This document shows positions 1 to 6,445 of a stretch of DNA of 8,560 nt, piece after piece. A model generated the notes under the pieces. The model had not been told where the DNA came from, ran no database searches, and worked only from the letters and a program-made list of their open reading frames with translations. The DNA lies in assembly GCA_036639635.1 (NCBI GenBank), contig JAVWIF010000068.1:1-8560 (forward strand), given 5' to 3'. Every line of letters starts with the position of its first letter. Within the stretch, counting starts at the first letter, position 1. The stretch comes from JAVWIF01 sp036639635. Its GTDB lineage: Bacteria > Bacillota_I > Bacilli_A > Erysipelotrichales > Erysipelotrichaceae. The position numbers and the translations under genes were made by a program.

Positions 1-15
1 GGAGGAAAGAATGAT

Positions 16-225
16 ATGTGCTTAACATTTGGTTGTATAGGACAAGTAAACAGTATTAAGAAAGTAACAGGAAAAGATGAAATCCGACAACATTTAACAG
101 AATTAGGTTTTGTAGTTGGTGGAGAAGTTGTGATTGTCTCTAAGATAGGAAAGAATATGATTTTATCTGTTAAGGATAGTCGAATTGCCATTGATGAAAC
201 TATGGCAAATAGAATTATGATATGA
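16..225 (+). CDS. feoA: FeoA family protein (first of two), ferrous iron transport accessory
   Basis: A 69-residue protein, the normal size for a stand-alone FeoA SH3-like beta-barrel that acts in the cytoplasm with the FeoB permease. The family pattern is visible: a start-proximal turn (GQVNSIKKV, about residues 9-17), the helix and glycine turn ELGFVVGGEVVIVS (about 29-42), and a final strand ending in DSRIAIDETMANRIMI, typical of Firmicute FeoA C-termini. The start is ATG 16, with GGAGGA at 1-6 nine bases upstream; the frame stays open to the window edge, so a longer form cannot be excluded, but the ribosome binding site argues against it. It has two N-terminal cysteines (residues 2 and 7), absent from the second copy. 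The second feoA follows after 16 bp and feoB after that, so this is the visible head of a feo operon whose promoter lies outside the window. Family assignment is firm; the specific role of this paralogue versus the next is inference. Confidence 0.88.
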   Translation: MCLTFGCIGQVNSIKKVTGKDEIRQHLTELGFVVGGEVVIVSKIGKNMILSVKDSRIAIDETMANRIMI

Positions 226-241
226 ATGAGGAGAAAATAAA

Positions 242-463
242 ATGTACACATTAAAAGATGTAAAAATCGGAGAGTATGTAGAAGTTTTAAAGCTACATGG
301 AGAAGGCGCTGTTAAAAGAAGAATTATGGATATGGGTCTTACAAAGGGTATTAAAGTTTTTGTACGTAAAGTAGCACCGCTTGGAGATCCTATTGAAATC
401 ACACTACGTGATTATGAATTGACACTACGCAAAAGTGATGCAGAACAAATAGAAGTTAGGTAA
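242..463 (+). CDS. feoA: FeoA family protein (second of two)
   Basis: A 73-residue FeoA-type SH3-like protein. Visible family features are LKDVKIGEYVEVLKL at the N-terminus, RRIMDMGLTKGIKVFVRKVAPLGDPIEI in the middle (the MGL-x-KG turn and the PLGDP loop are classic FeoA), and a terminal TLRKSDAEQIEV, matching the usual xLRxxEAxxIxV ending. It fits the canonical FeoA pattern better than the upstream copy, and the two are clearly divergent paralogues, not a recent duplication. The start is ATG 242 with GAGGAG at 228-233. FeoA proteins are thought to bind or activate FeoB, and two different FeoAs upstream of one FeoB is a recurrent arrangement in Firmicutes. The gene is followed by a 54-bp gap holding a palindrome, then feoB, so it is probably cotranscribed with both neighbours. 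Confidence 0.93.
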   Translation: MYTLKDVKIGEYVEVLKLHGEGAVKRRIMDMGLTKGIKVFVRKVAPLGDPIEITLRDYELTLRKSDAEQIEVR

Positions 464-484
464 CACAAATTTTTTTAAATATAA

Positions 485-502
485 AGTTAGCCGTAACTAA
501 CT
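485..502. promoter_or_regulatory. 18-bp palindrome (6-6-6) upstream of feoB, possible metal-regulator operator
   Basis: The gap between feoA and feoB contains AGTTAG (485-490), a 6-base spacer CCGTAA, and the exact inverted copy CTAACT (497-502). It abuts the feoB Shine-Dalgarno AAAGGAGG (503-510). An AT-rich TATAAA sits at 480-485, so a weak internal promoter overlapped by the palindrome is possible, although no good -35 is present. The half-sites recall the GTTAG/CTAAC core of DtxR/IdeR-type iron boxes, but those have only about one base between the inner halves, not six, so this is not a match to that consensus. Alternatively the RNA could form a small hairpin tuning FeoB translation. The palindrome is seen directly; any function is inference. 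Confidence 0.4.
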
Positions 503-517
503 AAAGGAGGAAATAAA

Positions 518-2641
518 ATGAATATAAAAATAGCATTGGCTGGAAATCCAAACAGTGGCAAAACAAGTATGTTTAATGAATTAACGCAAAGTGCTCAATA
601 TGTTGGGAATTGGCCAGGAGTAACAGTTGAAAAAAAAGAAGGGAAATTAATAGGACACCAAAACGTTATAATACAAGATTTACCAGGAATTTATTCGTTA
701 TCGCCTTATACACTTGAAGAAGTTGTTGCTAGGGAATATTTAATAAACGAAAAACCCAATGTGATCTTAAATATCATAGATGGGACAAATATTGAGAGAA
801 ATTTATATCTAACAACGCAACTTATAGAGTTAGGGATACCAATAATTATAGCAATCAATATGATTGATATTGTCAGAAAGAATGGAGATACAATTGAACT
901 TGAGAAACTAGGTGCTGCATTAGGATGTGAAGTGGTTGAAACTTCCGCACTTAAAGGAATTGGGATGAAAGAGGTAGCGCAAAAAGCAATTGCTTTAGCA
1001 CAAAATAAGCACAATCAAGAAATAGTTCATACCTTTGAAACATCCTTAGAACATGCAATTGTTGCTATTGAAGAATCTATTCAGGATAAAATAAAAGAAC
1101 GAGAACTACGTTGGTATGCCATTAAATTATTCGAACGTGATAAAAAAGTTGAAAAAGAACTAGCCTTAAACAAAGAAACACAAGCACATATTGAAACATA
1201 TATTATAGCTTGTGAACAAGAGAATGATGATGATAGTGAAAGTATTATAACGAACCAAAGATATCATTATATTCATGAAATAGTAAAGCGTTGTGTATCT
1301 AAAAAAGAACGGACAAAAGGAAGCGTTTCAGATCGCATTGATCGCATAATTACAAATCGGTTACTAGCACTTCCGATTTTTGCTATAGTGATGTTTTTTG
1401 TGTACTATATCTCGGTGACGAGCCTTGGTGCATTTGTTACAGACTGGACAAATGATGTCTTATTTGGTGAAATGATTCTACCAAATGTAGCTAGTTGGTT
1501 AGAAAACATTGCATTAGCTCCATGGCTACGTGGACTTATTGTAGAAGGAATTTTAGGAGGAGTAGGAGCTGTATTAGGATTTGTTCCACAGATGTTAATT
1601 TTATTTATGTTGTTGTCGATGTTAGAAGATTGTGGCTATATGAGTAGAGTTGCATTTATTATGGATCGTATATTTCGTAAATTTGGATTATCAGGAAAGA
1701 GCTTCATACCAATGCTCATTGGCTCAGGGTGTTCAGTACCAGGAATTATGGCAAGTCGTACAATTGAACAAGAAAGAGATCGAAAAATGACCATAATGAC
1801 AACATCCTTTATTCCCTGTGGTGCGAAAATGCCTATTATTGGATTAATAGCAGGAGCTTTATTTGGAGGTGCTTGGTGGATGGCACCTACTGCTTATTTT
1901 ATTGGCGTAGGCGCAGTTATCATTTCAGGGATTTTATTAAAAAAGACGAAAGCATTTGCTGGGAAAGCCGCACCTTTTGTTATGGAACTACCTGCATACC
2001 ATGTTCCAACACTTAAAAACATCACACGCAGTACTTGGGAAAGAGGTTGGAGTTTTATTAAAAGAGCAGGAACGATCATTTTATTATCATCAGTTGTTTT
2101 ATGGTTTCTACAAGCATTTGGTATGGTAGACGGTAGTTTAGAAATGGTAGAAAATAATAATCATAGTTTATTAGCTACCATAGGGCATATGATAGCACCA
2201 ATATTTGCTCCATTAGGCTTTGGTACTTGGCAAGCATCTGTTGGTACATTTACAGGACTTATCGCTAAAGAAAACGTCGTAGGAACCTTTGGTGTATTAT
2301 ATGGATTTGGTGAAGTTGCAGAAAATGGAGCTGAATACTGGGGGATGATGGCAAGAGACTTTACAGCTCTATCGGCTTTCTCCTTTATGATATTTAACTT
2401 ATTATGTGCGCCTTGTTTTGCTGCCATGGGAGCAATTAAAAGAGAAATGAACAATTCTAAATGGACATGGTTTGCGATTGGTTATCTTTGCGTATTTGCT
2501 TATATCATATCCTATATTGTGTATCAGGTTGGTTTATTAATTATAGAAGGTAATTTTACAATCCTTACAGGAATCGCATTTGTGTTATTGGCAGGATTGT
2601 TATATTTAATGTTTAGAAAAAATAAGTATGAAAATATTTAG
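518..2641 (+). CDS. feoB: Ferrous iron transport protein B (GTP-binding membrane permease)
   Basis: FeoB imports Fe2+ across the cytoplasmic membrane. The 707-residue protein is full length. Its N-terminal G domain has G1 GNPNSGKT (9-16), switch I GNWPGVTVEKKEG (30-42), G3 DLPG (54-57), G4 NMID (114-117) and G5 TSALKG (142-147). A helical linker of about 110 residues follows, then a membrane domain starting near residue 282 (LLALPIFAIVMFFVYY). Conserved permease signatures are intact: GSGCSVPG with Cys405, PCGAKMP (433-439), and NLLCAPCFAAMGA near 627-639. The start is ATG 518 with an excellent AAAGGAGG seven bases upstream. It lies downstream of two feoA genes and 17 bp upstream of a small Cys-rich membrane gene, the standard Firmicute feo layout. 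No key residue is missing. The G4 form NMxD is normal for FeoB. Regulation by iron is expected, and the palindrome at 485-502 is the only visible candidate site. Confidence 0.98.
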   Translation: MNIKIALAGNPNSGKTSMFNELTQSAQYVGNWPGVTVEKKEGKLIGHQNVIIQDLPGIYSLSPYTLEEVVAREYLINEKPNVILNIIDGTNIERNLYLTTQLIELGIPIIIAINMIDIVRKNGDTIELEKLGAALGCEVVETSALKGIGMKEVAQKAIALAQNKHNQEIVHTFETSLEHAIVAIEESIQDKIKERELRWYAIKLFERDKKVEKELALNKETQAHIETYIIACEQENDDDSESIITNQRYHYIHEIVKRCVSKKERTKGSVSDRIDRIITNRLLALPIFAIVMFFVYYISVTSLGAFVTDWTNDVLFGEMILPNVASWLENIALAPWLRGLIVEGILGGVGAVLGFVPQMLILFMLLSMLEDCGYMSRVAFIMDRIFRKFGLSGKSFIPMLIGSGCSVPGIMASRTIEQERDRKMTIMTTSFIPCGAKMPIIGLIAGALFGGAWWMAPTAYFIGVGAVIISGILLKKTKAFAGKAAPFVMELPAYHVPTLKNITRSTWERGWSFIKRAGTIILLSSVVLWFLQAFGMVDGSLEMVENNNHSLLATIGHMIAPIFAPLGFGTWQASVGTFTGLIAKENVVGTFGVLYGFGEVAENGAEYWGMMARDFTALSAFSFMIFNLLCAPCFAAMGAIKREMNNSKWTWFAIGYLCVFAYIISYIVYQVGLLIIEGNFTILTGIAFVLLAGLLYLMFRKNKYENI

Positions 2642-2658
2642 GAAGGAGCTTACATAAA

Positions 2659-2832
2659 ATGGAAGTAGTCATGAATAATATTTCAACGATTATCGTAGGA
2701 TTATTTGTAGCGTTTGTATTAATAGGAATTATATTTAAAATGAGGAAAGATAAAAAGGAAGGAAAATCTTCTTGTGGGTGTAAATGTGGGGATTGCCCTA
2801 GTGGTGGAATATGCCATGAAACACATAAATAA
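2659..2832 (+). CDS. FeoB-associated Cys-rich membrane protein
   Basis: A 57-residue ORF starting at ATG 2659, with AAGGAG at 2643-2648 ten bases upstream and only 17 bp after feoB. Residues about 8-26 form one hydrophobic membrane helix (ISTIIVGLFVAFVLIGIIF), followed by a basic patch KMRKDKKEGK (27-36) and a cysteine cluster CGCKCGDCPSGGICH (39-53) with five cysteines at 39, 41, 43, 46 and 52. This architecture, one helix plus a short Cys-rich cytoplasmic tail encoded directly after feoB, is that of the FeoB-associated Cys-rich family (Pfam FeoB_associated). The positive-inside rule places the cysteines in the cytoplasm, where they could receive or coordinate Fe2+ leaving FeoB; that role is inference and is not established for the family. 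Met5 (2671) is an alternative start but is badly placed relative to the ribosome binding site. Probably the last gene of the feo operon; no clear intrinsic terminator follows it. Confidence 0.9.
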   Translation: MEVVMNNISTIIVGLFVAFVLIGIIFKMRKDKKEGKSSCGCKCGDCPSGGICHETHK

Positions 2833-2835
2833 TTG

Positions 2836-2864
2836 TTAAGAAAAAGTAGATAGTGTGGTACAAT
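2836..2864 (+). promoter_or_regulatory. Putative promoter of mnmE (extended -10)
   Basis: TACAAT at 2859-2864 is preceded by TG at 2856-2857, giving an extended -10 element (TG-G-TACAAT). A weak -35 TTAAGA lies at 2836-2841 with 17-bp spacing. Transcription would start near 2871, leaving a very short leader before the mnmE ATG at 2890. It sits in the 57-bp gap after the feo genes, so mnmE can be expressed independently of feo, although read-through is not blocked by any hairpin I can see. Confidence 0.55.
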
Positions 2865-2889
2865 ATCATAGAAATGGCAGGTGTTAAAT

Positions 2890-4221
2890 ATGCTAAATGA
2901 TACAATTGTCGCAATATCAACTGCAGCAGTAGATGGTGCTATATCTATTGTTCGAATGAGTGGAGATCAAGCAATTGAAATTGCAGATTCTATATGTAGT
3001 ACAAACCTATTAGAAAAAGAAAGTCATAGTGTAAGTTATGGTTTTATCATGGATCCTTTGACCAAAGAAGAAGTTGATGAAGTTTTAGTTTCGATTTTTA
3101 GGGCACCTAAAACATTCACGAGAGAAGATATTGTGGAAATTAATTGCCATGGTGGTCGTTTTATTACTAAAAAAATATTACGCTTATGTTTAATGCAAGG
3201 AGCATCCCTAGCAACGCCTGGTGAATTTACAAAGCGAGCATTTCTTAATGGGAGGATTGATTTAACCCAGGCAGAAGCGATTAATGATATGATTGTAGCT
3301 GACTCAAATGAGAATATTAAATTAGCAATGCATGGTATTCGAGGGAGTGTACGTAAATTATTAGAACCTTTATTACAAAATATCTTAGATATTATTGCCA
3401 ATATTGAAGTGAACATTGACTATCCTGAATATGATGATGTAGAACAACTTACAAATGATCAGATTCTTCCAAAAGCGAATGCATGGCTGGAAAATATTCG
3501 CCATATACTTGATACAGCACAAAGCGGTCAAATTATAAAAGAGGGTATTAAAACAGCAATTGTAGGAAAACCAAATGTTGGGAAAAGTAGTTTGTTAAAT
3601 GCACTACTTGAAGAAGACAAAGCAATTGTCAGTGAAGTAGCTGGAACGACTAGAGATATTGTTGAAGGACATATTCATTTACATGGTCTTACACTAAACT
3701 TAATCGATACGGCAGGAATAAGAGAAACGCAAGACATTGTCGAAAAAATAGGAATAAAGAGAAGTTTAAAAGCCATTCAAGAAGCACAACTTAGTATTGT
3801 GGTGTTAGATAATAGTCGAGCATTTGATGAACAAGATCAAGAATTATTAGAATTAACGAAAGATAAAACTAGAATTATTGTTCATAATAAAACCGATGTT
3901 CTAGAGAATGAAGAAGGTATTGGTATTAGTGCTTCTAAACAAGAAATTAAACCTTTACTAGATGAAATACATCGTTTATTTGATAAACATCAACTTGTTA
4001 TGAAAGAACCTATTTTAGCAAACGAACGTCAAATATCATTGATGATGAAAGCTGAAAAATGCATGCTACAAGCAATTGAAGCAATGCGTGACGGGATGGA
4101 ATTAGATGTTGTTGAAATTGATATTCAAGAAGCTTATACGGCTTTAAAAGAAATATTAGGAGAGGTACATCGAGAAGATTTATTAGATACTTTATTTGCT
4201 AACTTTTGTTTAGGAAAATAA
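2890..4221 (+). CDS. mnmE: tRNA uridine-5-carboxymethylaminomethyl modification GTPase MnmE (TrmE)
   Basis: MnmE, with MnmG, installs the cmnm5/nm5 group at wobble U34 of several tRNAs, using a methylene-THF-derived carbon plus glycine or ammonium. The 443-residue protein has the folate-binding N-terminal domain (DTIVAIST... at 4-11, then EINCHGG and the conserved TPGEFTKRAFLNGRIDLTQAEA segment). A G domain lies inside the helical domain: P-loop GKPNVGKS (226-233), GTTRD (252-256), DTAG (273-276), NKTD (333-336). The C-terminal CLGK (440-443) carries the functionally essential Cys440; most homologues read CIGK. I chose ATG 2890 over the in-frame GTG 2881 because AGGTG at 2879-2883 is correctly spaced for it and MLNDTIVAIST aligns with the usual N-terminus. 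Unlike in many Firmicutes, mnmG does not follow; a terminator ends the unit instead. Confidence 0.97.
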   Translation: MLNDTIVAISTAAVDGAISIVRMSGDQAIEIADSICSTNLLEKESHSVSYGFIMDPLTKEEVDEVLVSIFRAPKTFTREDIVEINCHGGRFITKKILRLCLMQGASLATPGEFTKRAFLNGRIDLTQAEAINDMIVADSNENIKLAMHGIRGSVRKLLEPLLQNILDIIANIEVNIDYPEYDDVEQLTNDQILPKANAWLENIRHILDTAQSGQIIKEGIKTAIVGKPNVGKSSLLNALLEEDKAIVSEVAGTTRDIVEGHIHLHGLTLNLIDTAGIRETQDIVEKIGIKRSLKAIQEAQLSIVVLDNSRAFDEQDQELLELTKDKTRIIVHNKTDVLENEEGIGISASKQEIKPLLDEIHRLFDKHQLVMKEPILANERQISLMMKAEKCMLQAIEAMRDGMELDVVEIDIQEAYTALKEILGEVHREDLLDTLFANFCLGK

Positions 4222-4258
4222 AACAAGGAAGGCTAACGCTCTTCCTTGTTTGTTGCTT
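4221..4258 (+). terminator. Rho-independent terminator of mnmE
   Basis: AAACAAGGAAG (4221-4231) and CTTCCTTGTTT (4241-4251) form a perfect 11-bp stem around a 9-base loop, followed by a T-rich tail (TTTGTTGCTT, 4249-4258). The stem begins on the last base of the mnmE stop codon. The A-rich 5' arm could also let it work weakly in the opposite direction, but no minus-strand gene needs it. Confidence 0.88.
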
Positions 4259-4304
4259 ATACAAAATGAATATTTTAAGAAAGTCTCAAGAATGGAGAAT
4301 AAAT

Positions 4305-5084
4305 ATGGATGGAATGATTATTGATACACATTGTCATATTACATGTGATGAATTGTTTGAACGAATAGATGAAGTAGTAGAACATGCCTTTGTTAATGAT
4401 GTAAAGCGAATGTTAATTGTTTGTACTGGATTTAAAGAGTATGAAAGAGCAGTAGAATTAAAAGCTAAGCAAGATATCTTTGATATTGCACTAGGCTTTC
4501 ATCCAAATGATTTATATTCTTTTACGCAATCTGACTATGAGCGATTAGAAAGTCTGTTAGCAGAAGACAAATTAATTGCTGTAGGTGAAATAGGATTAGA
4601 TTATCATTGGGATGATGTGAAACGTGAGGATCAAAAAGTAGGATTTATAAGACAAATAGAATTAGCAAAAAAATATCAGAAACCGATTCTTATACATATG
4701 CGTGAAGCTACTAAAGATACAATTGATATTATTAGAGAAAATGGACCTATTGAAGGAATTGTACACTGTTATAGTGGTAGTTATGAAAGTGCAGAAATTT
4801 TTATGAAACTTGGATTCTATCTTTCTTTTGGTGGACCCATTACATTTAAAAACTCACGTGGTATTCTTGACGTAGTAGAAAAGTTACCACTTGAGCGGGT
4901 GTTTGTTGAAAGTGATTGTCCTTACTTAACGCCACATCCATTTCGAGGAAAGCAAAACGAACCAATGTATGTGAAGTATACATTGGACAAAATATGCGAA
5001 ATCAAAAATATAGATAAAGAAGTAGCACTTAGTATACTTCAAGATAATTATCACAAATTATTTAAACTTAACACAAAAATATAA
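4305..5084 (+). CDS. TatD family metal-dependent hydrolase (probable DNase)
   Basis: A TIM-barrel hydrolase of 259 residues, the usual size. TatD proteins are divalent-metal-dependent nucleases (3'-5' exonuclease and AP-endonuclease activities are reported for relatives) acting in DNA repair or turnover. All expected metal ligands are present: HxH in DTHCHI (His9, His11), Glu95 in VGEIGLDYHWD, His131 in ILIHMRE, His154 in VHCYSG, and Asp204 in ESDCPYLTPHP. The start is ATG 4305, with GGAG at 4294-4297 seven bases before it. The longer open frame back to 4206 would run through the mnmE stop region and its terminator hairpin and adds a non-homologous N-terminus, so it is rejected. Met4 (4314) also fits the family alignment but lacks a well-spaced ribosome binding site. 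No convincing promoter is visible in the 50-bp gap, so expression may come from read-through or a poor promoter. The closest paralogue name (tatD or ycfH type) cannot be settled here. Confidence 0.93.
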   Translation: MDGMIIDTHCHITCDELFERIDEVVEHAFVNDVKRMLIVCTGFKEYERAVELKAKQDIFDIALGFHPNDLYSFTQSDYERLESLLAEDKLIAVGEIGLDYHWDDVKREDQKVGFIRQIELAKKYQKPILIHMREATKDTIDIIRENGPIEGIVHCYSGSYESAEIFMKLGFYLSFGGPITFKNSRGILDVVEKLPLERVFVESDCPYLTPHPFRGKQNEPMYVKYTLDKICEIKNIDKEVALSILQDNYHKLFKLNTKI

Positions 5085-5138
5085 CATATAATAACAAAAT
5101 AACCATAAAAACGTAAACATTCTGCTTTTATAGCTAAC

Positions 5139-5166
5139 TTTATATCCTTCGATGTGATAATATAAA
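5139..5166 (+). promoter_or_regulatory. Putative promoter region of the BTAD regulator, flanked by an AT inverted repeat
   Basis: Within the 120-bp gap after tatD, TG (5153-5154) one base before GATAAT (5156-5161) makes an extended -10 element; no good -35 is visible 17 bp upstream. The element lies inside an exact inverted repeat, TTTATAT (5139-5145) and ATATAAA (5160-5166), with a 14-base spacer. The repeat could be an operator for autoregulation, but it is pure A/T, so chance is quite possible. The rest of the gap (5085-5138) shows no gene and no convincing terminator for tatD. Confidence 0.35.
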
Positions 5167-5204
5167 TAGAGAAGATTAACTTGCATAGCGAAGAAGGAGT
5201 TTTT

Positions 5205-6395
5205 ATGAAAAAGAAAGCAAACCTAAATATTCGACTGTTAGGCGAATTCATGATTGAAAACGAATACAATAAGTTTCCTAAAGATAGAAAGAAGAGCACA
5301 CAGGTTATTATTCTGTTGGCCTATTTAATTGTTTTCAGAGGAACAATGATTACAAAAAATAGATTGATTGAGGTCTTATGGCCAAATGATGAATCTGATA
5401 ACCCAGAAGGCGCATTAAGAAATTTAATTTATCGTGCAAGAAAAGAATTGGCATGTTTCTTCCCAAATGATTCTAAAAAGCTTTGTATTATTTCCAAAGG
5501 AAATGCATATGCTTGGAATAGTGAATTAGATTGTAATATTGATATTGATAAGTTAAAGGATATTTCAAAAGCAATAGTAGAGGAAAAAGACACAGAACAA
5601 ATATATAAATATACAATGAGTCTTTTGACAAACTATGGTGATGAATTTCTATATGAATTCTGTAATGAAGAATGGGTAGCATTAGAAAAAGAAAAATATG
5701 AAAAAGCAAAATATAAGGCGATTAGCTATGCTTGTCAGAAGTTTATCAATGATAAGAGATTCGAAGATGTCATTGAAATTTGTACATGTATTGACTTTAA
5801 ACAGTATGCAGATTCTATTTTTTATGAATTTAAACTATATGCATATTATAAGTTGGATCAAATAGCAGCAGGGATGTCTTACTACCATCAAGTATCCGAT
5901 TTGTATTATAGTAAACTAGGAATTCAAGTATCAGAAGGAATACAAAAAGTTTACAAAAACTTATTGGAGAGTTCTTCTAATAAAGCAATTGATGTTGCGA
6001 GCTTAGAAAAAAACCTACAAGAAAACAGAGTCGATGCAGGAACTTTTTATTGTGATTTTGATGTCTTTAAGAATATTTATCAGATTAATGTACGTACTGC
6101 GAGAAGATCAACAAGGTCCAAATTTTTAGTCTTATTAACATTGGTTGATGAAAGTAATACGTTAAGTGAAGCAAAAATGACTGAAGAATCAGAAAAATTA
6201 AGAACGATACTATATGCAGATTTAAGAAAGAATGATGTTTTTTCAAAATGTAATACAAAACAATATTCTTTAATTGTCGCTACAACAAAAGTAGAAGGAT
6301 GTCAAAAAGCAATTCAACGTATTTTAAATAAGTTTGATGCGAAAAAGAAGGAACAAAGTATTAAAATTGTTTACGATATTAAAAATATTATCTAA
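5205..6395 (+). CDS. SARP/BTAD-type transcriptional regulator with degenerate GGDEF-like C-terminal domain
   Basis: A 396-residue predicted DNA-binding regulator. Residues about 7-100 form an OmpR/SARP-like winged helix: LNIRLLGEF strand, then KNRLIEVLWPND (51-62), a hallmark of the family, and ALRNLIYRARKEL (70-82) as recognition helix. Residues about 105-258 match a bacterial transcriptional activator (BTAD, TPR-like) domain, ending in HQVSDLYYSKLGIQVSEGIQKVYKNLL. Residues about 281-396 resemble a nucleotide-cyclase/GGDEF fold: a helix rich in Arg, strand FLVLLTLVD, LRTILYADLRKNDVF (332-346), then NTKQY (350-354) where GGDEF would sit, strand SLIVA, and a final helix. All catalytic GGDEF residues are replaced, so cyclase activity is not expected; ligand sensing or dimerisation is inference. 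ATG 5205 has AAGGAG at 5194-5199; the upstream in-frame TTG 5181 lacks a ribosome binding site. No neighbour reveals its targets. It stands alone with its own promoter candidate and terminator. Confidence 0.85.
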   Translation: MKKKANLNIRLLGEFMIENEYNKFPKDRKKSTQVIILLAYLIVFRGTMITKNRLIEVLWPNDESDNPEGALRNLIYRARKELACFFPNDSKKLCIISKGNAYAWNSELDCNIDIDKLKDISKAIVEEKDTEQIYKYTMSLLTNYGDEFLYEFCNEEWVALEKEKYEKAKYKAISYACQKFINDKRFEDVIEICTCIDFKQYADSIFYEFKLYAYYKLDQIAAGMSYYHQVSDLYYSKLGIQVSEGIQKVYKNLLESSSNKAIDVASLEKNLQENRVDAGTFYCDFDVFKNIYQINVRTARRSTRSKFLVLLTLVDESNTLSEAKMTEESEKLRTILYADLRKNDVFSKCNTKQYSLIVATTKVEGCQKAIQRILNKFDAKKKEQSIKIVYDIKNII

Positions 6396-6403
6396 AATAT
6401 TAA

Positions 6404-6445
6404 AAAAGGGTGGAGAGTGTGTTTCTCTATCCTTTTATTGTGTTA
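6404..6445 (+). terminator. Rho-independent terminator of the BTAD regulator gene
   Basis: AAAAGGGTGGAGA (6404-6416) pairs with TTCTCTATCCTTTT's core (6424-6436) in a 13-bp stem that includes two G-U pairs and closes a 7-base loop (GTGTGTT). The 3' arm ends in TTTT and continues ATTGTGTTA, a moderate T-rich tail. It starts nine bases after the regulator's stop codon. The downstream edge overlaps the rpiB promoter. Confidence 0.8.

Noticed and set aside
11..25. ATG at 11 near the window start
   Set aside because: Its frame stops after four codons, so the FeoA start is ATG 16.
163..402. Minus-strand open frame across the two feoA genes
   Set aside because: It is a shadow of two well-supported FeoA genes; the peptide is low-complexity, with no ribosome binding site or recognisable domain.
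455..464. Small palindrome GTTA-GG-TAAC over the feoA stop codon as a second operator
   Set aside because: Only 10 bp and largely dictated by the final codons and stop; too short to support on its own, so only mentioned alongside the feoB palindrome.
706..1014. Minus-strand open frame inside feoB, like others at 1894-2079 and 2161-2454
   Set aside because: Antisense shadows of the FeoB G and membrane domains; composition follows from the complementary strand and nothing resembles a known family.
2881..2889. GTG 2881 as the mnmE start
   Set aside because: No spaced ribosome binding site precedes it, and the GTG itself is part of the likely Shine-Dalgarno for ATG 2890, which gives the family-typical N-terminus.
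3036..3416. 126-codon minus-strand open frame inside mnmE
   Set aside because: It lies wholly over the conserved N-terminal and helical parts of MnmE and shows no independent coding evidence.
4252..4304. Promoter for tatD downstream of the mnmE terminator
   Set aside because: AT-rich hexamers such as TATACA at 4258 exist, but no -35 or extended -10 is properly spaced, so I do not call it.
5181..5204. TTG 5181 as the start of the BTAD regulator
   Set aside because: It would translate across the strong AAGGAG at 5194-5199; ATG 5205 is correctly placed after that site.
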